A stretch of 64,000 bases of DNA from Methylobacterium terrae (GTDB taxonomy: Bacteria; Pseudomonadota; Alphaproteobacteria; Rhizobiales; Beijerinckiaceae), in contig NZ_CP029553.1 of the NCBI RefSeq assembly GCF_003173755.1, positions 5,398,001 to 5,462,000 of the forward strand, read 5' to 3'. The position numbers and the translations under genes are program-made. Every line of letters starts with the position of its first letter. Within the stretch, counting starts at the first letter, position 1. Under the pieces are notes generated by a model. That model was not told the DNA's origin. It saw only the letters and a program-made list of their open reading frames with translations, and did not search any database. Below, in pieces: positions 17,813 through 28,735 of the stretch.

Positions 17813-18085
17813 ATGCCCGCGCGCGTGAAGCCCGCCTTCATCCCCTTCGCCGACGATGCCGGGGTCCAGACCCTCGGCGACCTGACCCTCGAGAACGGCA
17901 CCGCGCGGATCGCGCTGCACGGCTCCCTCGATCTCGCCCGCGACCGCGAGAGCCTGGAGCGGGCACGCGCGCTGGCGAAGACCCTGGCGGCGATCGTGGC
18001 GGCGCTGGAGGGCGAGGCGGACCTGCCGGAGCGGGCGGACGAGGTCCGGGCGGCGACTCAGGCGGTGGAGAATCCGTTCGGGTGA
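17813..18085 (+). CDS. Conserved small protein of unknown function
   Basis: A 90-residue acidic protein, 12 nt behind the nuclease gene. The first half (GDLTLENGTARIALHGSLDL) is beta-like, the second (ERARALAKTLAAIVAALEGE) is a helix. Similar small proteins are common in Rhizobiales genomes as I recall, but no function is known to me. No signal peptide or membrane segment, so it is cytoplasmic and probably not part of the secreted nuclease system. Confidence 0.65.
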   Translation: MPARVKPAFIPFADDAGVQTLGDLTLENGTARIALHGSLDLARDRESLERARALAKTLAAIVAALEGEADLPERADEVRAATQAVENPFG

Positions 18086-18283
18086 GGGCGGTCCCGCGCC
18101 GCCTTGCACCCCCCCGGCGGCCCTGGTAAGCGCGGGAGCACTCCCCATTCCCACGCGCGGCCGGCCGCGCCGACGCCCGGCGATCCGATCGTGTCCCGGG
18201 GAACGGTTCGAATCCGGCAAGGATCGCTTCCGACAAGGATCACTCGGCCGGACCGCGCGCCAGAACCCGAAAAGGATCACCCC

Positions 18284-19936
<1,653 letters not shown>

Positions 19937-19997
19937 GCGGCGTCGAGAGCGGCGCTCCGGCGCCGCCCTTCCTTCCCATATCGGGACCGACCGGAAA

Positions 19998-20017
19998 ACG
20001 GGCCCCGCGGGGCCCGT
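19998..20017. terminator. 20-nt perfect palindrome after ettA
   Basis: ACGGGCCCCG followed by its reverse complement, then GTCGTTTGC. It lies between convergent genes ettA and the Wza-like gene and probably terminates both. Confidence 0.6.
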
Positions 20018-20042
20018 CGTCGTTTGCGGGAATGCCCCGGGC

Positions 20043-21278
20043 CTACCGGGTCGCCGAGTAGAGCGAGGCGCCGGAGGCGAGCGGCGCGGTGACGGTGGAG
20101 AAGACGCTGAGCACCTTCTGGACCTCGGTGAAGGGCGCGTTCGAGACGTAGACGAGGTCGCGGTTGCGCATCCGGAACGCCTGGGAAACGAACAGGCTGT
20201 TGGGATCGCGCATGTTGATCCGGTAGACCACCGGCACGAAGTTCGCGGTCAGGAGCGGGCTTCCCGGGTGCAGGCGGCGCACCACCGAAGCCGGCTCGAA
20301 CCGGAACACGAACACGCCGGCCGGGTCGGCCTGGAAGTCGCGAAGCCCCCCGGACTTGGCGAGCGCCTGGGCGAGCGTGATGCCCTCGGCCGAGAACGGA
20401 ATCTCGTAATTCGCCCCCGTCGCGCCGACCGCCAGGAAGGTCTGCGGATCGCGCACCAGGGTGAGGGTGTCGCCCGGGCGCAGGAAGATGTTCTCGCGGG
20501 GGTTCGAGACGACCGCGGTGAGGGGCACCGTCGCGGTGGTCGCGCCGCGCGACAGCCGCACGAAGGTCTCGTTCACCGGCGCCGAGACGCCCCCCGCCGT
20601 GGCGATGACGTCGAGCAGGCGGTCGCCCTTCTCGGTCAGCGGCACGCGGCCGCCGCCGAGGTTGGACACCGGTCCGACGGCGCGGGACGCCGCCAGGCGG
20701 GCGGCGCCGCCTCCGGCCGCCGCCGCTTCGCCCAGCACCGTGACGCTGGTGCTGAGCGGCGAGTTCACGGTGAGGAGCACCTGCGGCTGGATCGCCTTGC
20801 CGGCGAGTTCCTGCTCGATCTGCGCCTGCACGTCCGGCGCGCGCTTGCCCGCGACCTTGATGCGGCCGGCATACGGCACCGAGATCGTGCCGTCGCGGGC
20901 CACGATCTGCTCGGGGATGCTGGAGGATTTCGAGCCGGTGGACATGCCCCCCATCATGGGGGCGGAGAACAGGCCGCCGCTGCCGGCCTCCCAGATCGTC
21001 ACCGTCACGGCATCGCCGACGCCGATCACCGGCTGCACCGAGGGGCGCTGGTCGCCGAAGGAGGCGAGCAGGCTGTCGAGGGGCCGGCCGCGCAGGGCCT
21101 CGACCACGGCGGCGTTGACGTCCACGATCTCGTAGCGGGCGAGCAGGCCCTGGTCGGTGGCGATGTCGGCGCCCTCCGCGACCGCGCTCGCCGTCGGGCC
21201 GGCCGCAGGCAGGAAGCCGCTGCAACCCCCGACGAGGCAAGCCGCCGCCAGGACCGCTGGCAAACCGACGCGCACCAT
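20043..21278 (-). CDS. Wza/KpsD-like polysaccharide export outer-membrane lipoprotein
   Basis: A 411-residue protein. The N-terminus MVRVGLPAVLAAACLVGGC has a lipobox ending at Cys19. Polysaccharide export domain features follow: QPVIGVGDAVTVTIWEAG, then RDGTISVPYAGRIKVAG, and two later SLBB-type repeats (for example ENIFLRPGDTLTLVRDP). It would form the outer-membrane channel for capsular polysaccharide. Start 21278 chosen because GGAGG lies 7 nt upstream and it places the lipobox correctly; the frame extends further upstream without a signal. It is divergent from the KpsS-like gene, with which it should cooperate. Confidence 0.9.
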   Translation of the reverse strand: MVRVGLPAVLAAACLVGGCSGFLPAAGPTASAVAEGADIATDQGLLARYEIVDVNAAVVEALRGRPLDSLLASFGDQRPSVQPVIGVGDAVTVTIWEAGSGGLFSAPMMGGMSTGSKSSSIPEQIVARDGTISVPYAGRIKVAGKRAPDVQAQIEQELAGKAIQPQVLLTVNSPLSTSVTVLGEAAAAGGGAARLAASRAVGPVSNLGGGRVPLTEKGDRLLDVIATAGGVSAPVNETFVRLSRGATTATVPLTAVVSNPRENIFLRPGDTLTLVRDPQTFLAVGATGANYEIPFSAEGITLAQALAKSGGLRDFQADPAGVFVFRFEPASVVRRLHPGSPLLTANFVPVVYRINMRDPNSLFVSQAFRMRNRDLVYVSNAPFTEVQKVLSVFSTVTAPLASGASLYSATR

Positions 21279-21944
21279 GCACCACCCTCCGAACCACGAG
21301 GGGACCGTCCGCGACGGGCCCTTCTCGGTCTTCACTCCATCGATCCCGGCCGCGGCCGGGCCGGCATCCGCAGCACCGCTCTGACGGCGCGGCGGCGCGT
21401 CCGCACGCGGCCACGCTTCGCCACCCTCCCTCTAGCATCCCGGATCGCTACGATCGAATGAACGGGACGCCGCGAGGGGCCTCGGCGTGCACGAGCGGCG
21501 CGTGTGTTGCGCCGGGCCCACGGCGGAGGGCGCGGTGCAGGAGGCCGTCGGCCGCAATTGCGTCGCGAGCGTGGCGGTAGGGGTGCGGTGCGTGGCGCGA
21601 CCGCATCGCCTGGCTCCGCCCGGTGTGAATCCCGGGGAATGACCCCGGAATCTCCACGTTCCTGCCCAGATCGCAGGCCTTATGGCGGCGGTCGCTGGGA
21701 TCGGCGCGAGGATGGCATCGGGCGCGTTCGCGACATCGCGATTTCTCGCAAGTGTTGCGAATTTGCCATTGCCCCCCGGGGTCCGGCCGATACTGTCCGC
21801 GTCGTCAGCGGCTCGCGCGCGGCTCGCGCGCCCCGAATGTCCGTCCGGGCAGGCTGGCAGCAGCCTGCTCGGGCCTTCGCCGTCCCAGGGCTCCGCCGGC
21901 AGACCGTGAGGGCGCCGGCTCCCGCCCCGACCCGAGGTGTGCCC
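21279..21944. other. Long divergent intergenic region of the capsule locus
   Basis: 666 nt without a supported gene; overlapping open frames here show no recognisable protein features. The right part has a short perfect hairpin TCGCAAGTGTTGCGA (21746-21760) in a locally AT-richer stretch, a candidate operator or promoter region for the capsule genes on either side. Confidence 0.4.
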
Positions 21945-23327
21945 GTGAGAGCTGATCCCGCGCGAACCGTCGAACCGAGCCGCCAGGAGTCCCTTCCGGA
22001 CTCGCGCCAGGACTCGCGGAAGGAGGCCCGTCAGGGCCAGCGCCAGGTCTTCCTGTTCCTGCAGGGTCCGATCACGCCGTATTTCGCCCGGGTCGCCGAC
22101 GCCCTGGAGGCGCGGGGCCACCGCTGCCTGCGGGTGAACCTCTGCTTCGGCGACTGGATGTTCTGGCGCCGGGCCGGCGGGGTCAACTTCCGCGGCACCC
22201 GGGAGACCTGGCCGGCCTTCATCGCCGACCTGATCGACCGCGAGGGCGTGACCGACCTGATGCTGCTCGGCGAGCAGCGCTACTACCACAAGGTCGCGAT
22301 CGCCGCCGCCAAGGCCCGCGACCTGAACGTCACGGTGACGGATTTCGGCTACCTGCGGCCGGACTGGATCACGCTCGAGCGCGACGGCATGTCGGGCGAC
22401 AGCTGCTTCCCCAAGGACCCGGACGCCGTGATGGCGCTGGCCGCGCAGGCGCCGGAGCCCGACCTGGTGCCGCGCTATCGCGACAGCTTCTGGCTCCAGG
22501 CCGTCTGGGACATGGGCTACCACCTGATGAGCAACTGGCTCTGGTGGCTCTATCCCGGCTACAAGTCGCACCAGGTGCACCACAATGCCCTGATCTATCT
22601 CGGCACCGGCCTGCACATGCTGCGCGCCAAGCGCACCGGCCCGCGGGTCGACGCCCTGGTGCGCCGCCTGCGGGAGGCCGGCACGACCTACTACGTGCTG
22701 CCGCTGCAGATGGAGAACGACTTCCAGCTGCGCGCCTACTCGCCGTTCTTCGACCTGAAGACGCCGATCCACGCGGTGATCCGCTCCTTCGCCGAGCACG
22801 CACCGGCCGAATCGCGCCTGCTGGTCAAGATCCATCCCCTCGATCCGGGCATCCGCAACTGGGCCCGCATCGTGCGCCGCTCGGCGGAGAAGTGGGGCGT
22901 GTCCGACCGGGTCGACTTCGCCGATGGCGGCGACCTCGGCGCGATGCTGGACGGCTGCCGCGGCGTCGTCACGGTCAACAGCACCGTCGGCCTGTGGTCG
23001 ATGCGCGCCAACAAGCCGACCATGACGCTGGGTGCGGCGATCTACGACATCCAGGGCCTGACCTACCAGGGCGCGCTGGAGACGTTCTGGACGGAGGCCG
23101 AGCCGCCCCGGCGCGAGCTGTGGGACGCCTTCATCAAGGCGATCGTCGCCAACATCCAGATTCGTGGCGTCTACTACAAGGCCGAGGGCATGGCGGCAGC
23201 GGTGGAGGCGACGGCCTCCCGCCTCGACCTCACGCAGGGAGCCTGGCTCGAGGTCCGCTCGCGGGCCCGCACCCTGCCCGAGGCGGCCGACGAACTGTCG
23301 GGCATCGAGGCGCTGCAGAACGCCTGA
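21945..23327 (+). CDS. KpsS-like capsule polysaccharide biosynthesis/export protein
   Basis: About 460 residues from GTG at 21945 (GAGGTG upstream; an ATG at 21837 is in frame). The hallmark is VFLFLQGPITPYFARVADAL with DALEARGHRCLRVNLCFGD, as in KpsS/LipB proteins. Later LVKIHPLDPG and GVVTVNSTVGLWSM are conserved Kdo-transferase features. KpsS adds the first beta-Kdo to a phospholipid acceptor for ABC-exported capsules. With KpsC encoded nearby on the other strand it would build the poly-Kdo linker. A strong rho-independent terminator follows at 23371. Confidence 0.87.
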   Translation: MRADPARTVEPSRQESLPDSRQDSRKEARQGQRQVFLFLQGPITPYFARVADALEARGHRCLRVNLCFGDWMFWRRAGGVNFRGTRETWPAFIADLIDREGVTDLMLLGEQRYYHKVAIAAAKARDLNVTVTDFGYLRPDWITLERDGMSGDSCFPKDPDAVMALAAQAPEPDLVPRYRDSFWLQAVWDMGYHLMSNWLWWLYPGYKSHQVHHNALIYLGTGLHMLRAKRTGPRVDALVRRLREAGTTYYVLPLQMENDFQLRAYSPFFDLKTPIHAVIRSFAEHAPAESRLLVKIHPLDPGIRNWARIVRRSAEKWGVSDRVDFADGGDLGAMLDGCRGVVTVNSTVGLWSMRANKPTMTLGAAIYDIQGLTYQGALETFWTEAEPPRRELWDAFIKAIVANIQIRGVYYKAEGMAAAVEATASRLDLTQGAWLEVRSRARTLPEAADELSGIEALQNA

Positions 23328-23370
23328 CCCGGGAAGCCCCGATCCCCGGATCGGGCCGGGCACGAGAAGA

Positions 23371-23407
23371 ACCGGGCGGGGCCGTCGGCGGCCCCGCCCG
23401 GTTTTTT
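23371..23407 (+). terminator. Rho-independent terminator after kpsS-like gene
   Basis: A long GC stem (ACCGGGCGGGGCC pairing with GGCCCCGCCCGGT around a GTCGGC loop) is followed by a run of six T. This is the clearest intrinsic terminator in the window. Confidence 0.9.
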
Positions 23408-23427
23408 CGTTTCCGAGGCCCGGTCCT

Positions 23428-25392
23428 TCACCCCCGCCGCAGCACGCGGCGCCAGATCACCGACCAGACCTGCTTTGCCACCGCCTCGGGGGTGAGGGCG
23501 CGGCGCGCCAGCTCGGGATCGCCGGCGGCGAGGCGCTGCACCAGCACCTCGGGCGGGCAGGGCAGGCCGGTGCGCGGATCGACGTAGCGCGGGTAGAGGA
23601 TCAGGGCGCCGGCCACCAGCTCGTCGAGGGTGAGGCGGCGGGTGCGGCGCGGGCAGCCGGGATCGTCGGTCAGGCCCCAGCCGGCGTAGAACGGCAGGCC
23701 GTGGGTGGTCACCGCCTTGCCGCGCAGGAGCGCCTCGAAGCCGATCAGCGAGGTCATGACCTCGATGCGGTCGGCCGCCTCGATGGCGTCGATCGCCGAG
23801 ACATCGCGCAGGACCACGTCTGCATGGGCGGCGAGCTCGTCCGGCGGCACCCAGCCCGGCCTCAGGCCAGCCTCGACGTCGGGATGGGGCTTGAAGGCGA
23901 TGACGGCGCCGGGGTTGCGCTCGCGGGCGAGGCGCAGGAGCGCGGCGTTGCCCGAGACGGTGGCAGCCCCGAGGCGGATCGAGGCGTCGTTCTCGACCTG
24001 GCCGGCGACGAGCACCACCGGGCCCGGCCGCGGCATCGCCGGCATCGCGGCGCTGCCGACATTGTACTTGCTCACCCGCGCGGCGACCACCGCCTCGCGT
24101 AGACGCGCCGCCCGGGCGAGGAGATCGGGCGGGAAGTCCCCGGTCTCGAGCAGCCGCTCGAGGTCGCTCGGACCGGTCGCGTCGTAGTAGACGCCGGCGG
24201 TGTCGAGAACGTGCGAGGCACCCGGCCGCAGGGCGACGCCGAGGCCGATCGAGCGCAGGAAGCCGTCCTCCATGCGCAGGAGCGGCACGCCGACCTCGCG
24301 GCAGACGGCCTCGGTTCCTGCCGGCATCCGGCTCGCCCAGGTCACCACGCGCCGGACCTGCGACAGCTCGCCCGCGGTGACAGGCGCATCGCCCCGGCGC
24401 ACCACCGGGCGGTGGCCCGGCGCCGACAGGGTGCGGATGATCCAGTCCCGCTTCCAGGCCGAGAAGCCGACGCAGAGGGTCGGCACCGCGCTCTCGCGCC
24501 AGCGCGACGCCACGAGATCGAGGATCGCCACGGCGTCCTCGAACCGGGCCGGCGCGCCCGTATAGGGGTCGAAGTAGCGGGAGCAGACGAGGTAGGCGGC
24601 GGCGAAGACCTCCTCCGGCTGCCGCCGGCGGGTGCGCCGGGGCAGGTGGAGCCGGTCGTCGGTGAATCCCCAGCCGGCGTAGAAGGGCATGCCGAAGCAG
24701 GTCACCGGCGTGCCGGCAAGGGCCGCCTCGAAGCCGGCATGGGCCGAGACGACGTAGACCCGGTCGCTGGTCTCGGCCACCGACCAGGCGGCGACGGGAT
24801 CGCTCACCAGGCGGGCGCCGGCCGCTTCCGCCGCCGCCGCGTCGATGTGGCCGCGCCGGCCGCTTCCGGCGGCGGGGTCCATCACCACCAGGCGCTCGGC
24901 TTCCGGCGCATCGGATGCGGCCGCTGCCAGCATCGCCGCGAAGGCACTGGCTCCGGCGAGGCCGAAGCCGACGGTCGGGTCGCCGACGGCCTGGTCGACG
25001 ATGACGACGCGCCGGCGGCCGGCCTCGCGCGCCGGCAGGTCGCGGCGCCGGGGATCGTTGTCGAGGCTGAGCCGCCGCTCGCGCAGGCGCGCGATTCCGG
25101 ATCGGGCGCGGGCCATGAGCTCGTCCGATTCCCAGCCGCCCTCCTCGAGCATCACCTCGAGCTCGCTCGGCGCCGTGGCGTCGTAGTGGATGCCCAGGCC
25201 GTCGATGATGTAGCTCAAGGAGCGCTCGGACCGGGCGTCGCCGAGACGCAGGAAGCCTTCGTCCCAGCGGTCGCTCAGGCGCACCCGCCGCGAGGTCGGC
25301 TCGCTGCCCAGGCGCCGCGAGCGCCGCGGGCCGGGCCCCTCCGACTCCGACGGCATCCGGGGCCACAACCGCTTCAGCTTGCCGCGATCCAT
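23428..25392 (-). CDS. KpsC-like capsular polysaccharide beta-Kdo transferase
   Basis: About 654 residues, built of two related halves. The signature FYAGWG occurs in each (PFYAGWGFTDD and PFYAGWGLTDD), each followed by an RRTRR segment. KPHPD and LLRMEDGFLRSIGLG are further KpsC hallmarks, as is the GIHYDAT/GVYYDATGPS pair. Known KpsC proteins extend the Kdo linker with alternating beta-2,4 and beta-2,7 bonds using two active sites. Rhizobial RkpJ is of this type. Start uncertain: ATG 25392 has GAGAGG upstream; ATG 25458 is in frame. Divergent from the SDR gene. Confidence 0.9.
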   Translation of the reverse strand: MDRGKLKRLWPRMPSESEGPGPRRSRRLGSEPTSRRVRLSDRWDEGFLRLGDARSERSLSYIIDGLGIHYDATAPSELEVMLEEGGWESDELMARARSGIARLRERRLSLDNDPRRRDLPAREAGRRRVVIVDQAVGDPTVGFGLAGASAFAAMLAAAASDAPEAERLVVMDPAAGSGRRGHIDAAAAEAAGARLVSDPVAAWSVAETSDRVYVVSAHAGFEAALAGTPVTCFGMPFYAGWGFTDDRLHLPRRTRRRQPEEVFAAAYLVCSRYFDPYTGAPARFEDAVAILDLVASRWRESAVPTLCVGFSAWKRDWIIRTLSAPGHRPVVRRGDAPVTAGELSQVRRVVTWASRMPAGTEAVCREVGVPLLRMEDGFLRSIGLGVALRPGASHVLDTAGVYYDATGPSDLERLLETGDFPPDLLARAARLREAVVAARVSKYNVGSAAMPAMPRPGPVVLVAGQVENDASIRLGAATVSGNAALLRLARERNPGAVIAFKPHPDVEAGLRPGWVPPDELAAHADVVLRDVSAIDAIEAADRIEVMTSLIGFEALLRGKAVTTHGLPFYAGWGLTDDPGCPRRTRRLTLDELVAGALILYPRYVDPRTGLPCPPEVLVQRLAAGDPELARRALTPEAVAKQVWSVIWRRVLRRG

Positions 25393-25674
25393 CCGCCTCT
25401 CGCTCACTGCGGACCCGTGCCGCCCAGGCGCTGCGACCCGGAGCAGGGGCCGTTCCACATCGCCCCGGTCCCGTCAAGCACACGCACAGCGCGTGAAGGC
25501 GCCGGCGCCCGGGCCGCCTTCCGGCGCATCGGATACCGAGCCTTCCGAATTTCTCCTTAAAGCGGTTCCGATTACCCCATCCTGCCGCGACGGGATTTTT
25601 TCGCGACCCGGCGGAGGCCACCGTGCTACAGGCGCCGCCGTGCCGCCGCGTTCCGACAGTCCGGGAGAAGAGCC

Positions 25675-26448
25675 ATGCCCGTCATCCTGATCACCGGCGC
25701 GTCGAGCGGCATCGGCGCGGCCCTGGCGCAGCATTACGCCGCGCCCGGCACGACGCTGGTCCTGAACGCCCGCGGGGCCGAGCGCCTCGAGGCGGTGGCG
25801 GAGTCCTGCCGGCGCAAGGGCGCCGCGGTCGAGGCCCGCGCCCTCGACGTGCGCGACCGGGATCGCGTGCGGGCCTGGATCGACGACGTCGCCGTGCGGC
25901 TCGGCCTCGATCTCGTCATCGCCAATGCGGGGGTCAATGGCGGCCACCCGGAGGGCGGGCTCGAAACCGAGGAGACCGCCTTCCTGGTGCTCGACGTGAA
26001 CCTGATGGGCGCCCTCAACGTGGCGCTCCCGGCGGTCGCCCGGATGGCGGAGCGGGGGCGGGGGCAGGTCGCGCTGATCTCGTCGCTCGCGGCCTACGCG
26101 CCGCTCCCCGACGCGCCGGCCTATAGCGGCACCAAGGCGGCGCTGCTCGCCCACGGCCTCGCCCTGCGCGAGAAGCTGGCACCGAAGGGCGTGCGGATGA
26201 ACGTGGTCTGCCCCGGCTACGTGAAGACCGCGATGGGCGCCGATTACGAGGGCTGGCGCCCGCTCGAGATGAGCGCCGAGGCGGCGGCGAAGCGCATCGC
26301 CAAGGGCCTGTCGCGCGACGAGGCGGTGATCGCCTTCCCGGGCCTCCTCGCCGCGGCGGCGCGGGGCGCCGCGCTGATCCCGGAATCCTGGCGTCGGCTG
26401 GGCATGCGCGGCTTCAGCTTCCGGATGAGCGAGCGCCAGCAGCGCTGA
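25675..26448 (+). CDS. Short-chain dehydrogenase/reductase (RkpH-like position)
   Basis: A 257-residue classical SDR. Cofactor motif TGASSGIG at residues 7-14, NAG at about 82-84, catalytic Ser in ISSLAAYAP and YSGTK with the Tyr-Lys pair. GGGAGAAGAG precedes ATG. The substrate is likely a keto or hydroxy-acyl product, because the gene sits with an AONS-type acyltransferase and a PKS as rkpH sits with rkpG and rkpA in Sinorhizobium. If so, it would reduce the 3-ketone left after decarboxylative condensation. That role is inferred from context. Confidence 0.82.
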   Translation: MPVILITGASSGIGAALAQHYAAPGTTLVLNARGAERLEAVAESCRRKGAAVEARALDVRDRDRVRAWIDDVAVRLGLDLVIANAGVNGGHPEGGLETEETAFLVLDVNLMGALNVALPAVARMAERGRGQVALISSLAAYAPLPDAPAYSGTKAALLAHGLALREKLAPKGVRMNVVCPGYVKTAMGADYEGWRPLEMSAEAAAKRIAKGLSRDEAVIAFPGLLAAAARGAALIPESWRRLGMRGFSFRMSERQQR

Positions 26449-26483
26449 CCTTTCCATTCGTCGCGGAGGCTTCGAAAAACCCG

Positions 26484-27332
26484 GTGCGGATCGCCCTGTT
26501 CACCCTCGAGGCCCTGCCCAACGCCCGGGCCGTGCGCCGCTTCGTCGCCGACAACGCCGCGCGGATCGCCTTCGTGGGCCTGTCCGACCCCGAGCGGCCG
26601 AGCACCGGCGGGCTGACCGGCCAGGTGCGGCGCCACCTGATGCGCTCCGGCCCCGGCTTCCTGCCGTATCTGGCGGTCAATTTCGGCCTGCCCGACCTCG
26701 CCCGCGGGCTGGCGCCGGCGACGCAGGCGCTCGCCGGCAGCCGCGACGTGCCGGAGGCGACGCCTCTCAGAACGTTGTGCCGGCGCCTCGGCCTGCCGCA
26801 CGCCACGATCGCCGACGTGAACGGGCCGGAGACGACCGGGCACCTGCGGGAGCACCGGGCCGACCTGATCCTGTCGTTCCACTTCGACCAGATCTTCGAC
26901 GCCGCGACCCTGGCGGCAGCCCCCCAGGGCGGGCTCAACGTCCATCCCTCGCTGCTGCCGCGCCATCGCGGCCCGGTCCCGACCCTGCACGCGCTCCTGG
27001 AGGACAGGCCGGATTTCGGCGTCACGGTGCACCGGCTCGCCCCGGCGATCGATGCCGGCGGCATCCTGGCGCAGGCGCCGGTGGCCCTCCCGGAGGATGT
27101 CACCGCCTCGCGGGCGGCGATCCTGCTGCACGAGGCCGGGCGGCCGCTGCTGGAGGGCGTGCTGGCCGAGGCCGCGCGGACGGGCGCGCTGCCGGAGGGG
27201 CGCAGCGTCCCGGTCCTGCCCTATTGCGGGTTTCCGACGCGGGCGCAGCTCAGTGACCTGAAGCGCCGGGGCCGGAGGCTCGTCGATGCCGGGGATCTGC
27301 GGGAGGCGATGAGCCTGTCGCTCAGGCCGTAG
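26484..27332 (+). CDS. Formyltransferase-family protein in capsule lipid locus
   Basis: About 282 residues from GTG, 35 nt behind the SDR. The formyltransferase core is visible: DLILSFHFDQIFDA, then the catalytic NVHPSLLPRHRGPVPT (Asn-His-Ser/Leu loop) and FGVTVHRLAPAIDAGGILAQ, where the conserved Asp lies. This is the fold of methionyl-tRNA, GAR and sugar-amine formyltransferases that use 10-formyltetrahydrofolate. No tRNA-binding C-terminal domain is obvious, so a small-molecule amine is the likely acceptor. Given the neighbouring AONS-like enzyme, which creates an amino-ketone, N-formylation of an aminolipid is a testable idea. Confidence 0.8.
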   Translation: MRIALFTLEALPNARAVRRFVADNAARIAFVGLSDPERPSTGGLTGQVRRHLMRSGPGFLPYLAVNFGLPDLARGLAPATQALAGSRDVPEATPLRTLCRRLGLPHATIADVNGPETTGHLREHRADLILSFHFDQIFDAATLAAAPQGGLNVHPSLLPRHRGPVPTLHALLEDRPDFGVTVHRLAPAIDAGGILAQAPVALPEDVTASRAAILLHEAGRPLLEGVLAEAARTGALPEGRSVPVLPYCGFPTRAQLSDLKRRGRRLVDAGDLREAMSLSLRP

Positions 27333-27355
27333 GCGGGGGCCCGTCAGGCCCCCGC
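27333..27355. terminator. Bidirectional hairpin between convergent genes
   Basis: GCGGGGGCC and GGCCCCCGC form a perfect 9-bp stem with a 5-nt loop in the 32 nt between the formyltransferase and AONS-like stops. No T-run. Confidence 0.6.
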
Positions 27356-27364
27356 ACGAGTCCG

Positions 27365-28735
27365 TCACGCCCGCCGCGACATCAGCCGCTCGACCAGCGA
27401 GCCGCCCTGGTTCAGCTCGTCGAGCTCGTCGGCGAGTACCGTCACGGTCTCGCGGATCTGCTCGGGCGTGTGCTCGGAGGTGATGAAGAAGCGCAGGCGC
27501 GAGGAGCGCTCCGGTACCGCCGGATGGATGATCGGCTGCACGTTGATGCCGCGCTTGAACAGCCGGTCGGACAGGGTCACGGCCTTCAGCGAATCGCCGA
27601 GGATCACCGGCACCACGGCGAGGCCGAGGCTGGTACCGGTATCGAGGCCGCGCTCGCGGGCGCAGGCGAGGAACAAGGCGCCGTTGCGGCGCAGGCGGGC
27701 CACCCGCTCGGGCTCGCGGTGCATGAGCGCCAGCGACGCAGTCGCGGCGGCGGCGAGCGGCGGCGAGAGGCCGACCGAGTAGACGAAGCCGCCGGCGGTG
27801 CATTTCAGGAGTTCGACGAGCGCCGCGGCGCCCGCGATGTAGCCGCCGCATGAGGACAGCGTCTTCGACAGCGTGCCCATCCAGATGTCGACGCTGCCGG
27901 GGGGCACGTCGCACTGCTCGTGCAGCCCATGGCCGTCCCGTCCGAGGACGCCGAGGCCGTGGGCGTCGTCGACCATCAGCCAGGCCCCGTAGCGCTCCTT
28001 GAGGGCGACGACGCCGGCGAGGTCGGGGGCGTCCCCGTCCATGCTGTAGAGGCCTTCGATCACGATCAGCGCGCGGCGGTGCTCGTGGCGCGTCGCGTGC
28101 AGCAGCGATTCGAGGGCCTGGAGGTCGTTATGGGCGAAGCTGCGGCGCTGGGCGCCCGAGAGCTGCGCGCCGGTGACCACGGAATTGTGGATCAGGGCGT
28201 CGTGGTAGATCACGTCGCCGGGCTCGAGCAGAGCCGCGATGGTCGCCACGTTGGTGGCATGCCCGCTCACCATCACGACGCAGGCCTCGGTGCCGTAATG
28301 CGCGGCCAGCGCCTTCTCGAGCGTCAGGTGGCCCGGGCGCTCGCCGGCGACGATCCGGCTCGCCGAGGACGAGGTGCCGTAGGTCGCGAGCGCTTCCTGC
28401 GCCGCCGCGTTCACCTCCGGATGGCCGTTGAGCCCGAGGTAATCGTAGGACGAGAAGTTGGTGAAGGCGCGTCCGTCGATCCGCGTCGTCGCGCCGGCCT
28501 TGGCGTCGTGGACGCGGAAGAACGGGTTGCCGAGGCCGATCAGGTCGGCGGCGGAGCGCTGGAGCTTCAGCTCCTTGTAGGCCGGCAGGCTGTCGAAGCT
28601 CTGGGCCTGGGCCAGCGCCGGCTTGGGCTCCGGCCGAACTGGCGCGGGACGGACGGGAGCCTTGCCGAGGCGGGCGGCGACGAAGCCCGCCAGGGCCTCG
28701 CGCCCGCCCGCGCCGTTGGAGGATCCGCTGCTCAT
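27365..28735 (-). CDS. AONS-type PLP-dependent acyltransferase (RkpG-like)
   Basis: A 456-residue alpha-oxoamine synthase. It has NFSSYDYLGLNGHPEV near residue 93, the HDALIHNS motif (about 178-185), DDAHGLGVLG at 256-265, and the PLP lysine in LSKTLSSCGG at residue 291. An N-terminal 50-residue Pro/Ala tail precedes the enzyme. Such enzymes condense an acyl thioester with an amino acid and release CO2. The ATG overlaps the PKS stop by 4 nt (ATGA), so it is co-translated with the PKS, whose ACP most likely supplies the acyl chain. Same pairing as rhizobial rkpA-rkpG. The amino-acid substrate cannot be read from sequence. Confidence 0.9.
   Translation of the reverse strand: MSSGSSNGAGGREALAGFVAARLGKAPVRPAPVRPEPKPALAQAQSFDSLPAYKELKLQRSAADLIGLGNPFFRVHDAKAGATTRIDGRAFTNFSSYDYLGLNGHPEVNAAAQEALATYGTSSSASRIVAGERPGHLTLEKALAAHYGTEACVVMVSGHATNVATIAALLEPGDVIYHDALIHNSVVTGAQLSGAQRRSFAHNDLQALESLLHATRHEHRRALIVIEGLYSMDGDAPDLAGVVALKERYGAWLMVDDAHGLGVLGRDGHGLHEQCDVPPGSVDIWMGTLSKTLSSCGGYIAGAAALVELLKCTAGGFVYSVGLSPPLAAAATASLALMHREPERVARLRRNGALFLACARERGLDTGTSLGLAVVPVILGDSLKAVTLSDRLFKRGINVQPIIHPAVPERSSRLRFFITSEHTPEQIRETVTVLADELDELNQGGSLVERLMSRRA

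Noticed and set aside
21682-21909. 75-codon frame in the capsule intergenic region
   Set aside because: No ribosome site and it overlaps the likely promoter region; composition not protein-like beyond Ala/Ser/Pro.
21504-21944. N-terminal extension of the KpsS-like protein
   Set aside because: Open frame but low-complexity Arg/Ala/Gly translation without similarity to KpsS; the GTG at 21945 has a better ribosome site.
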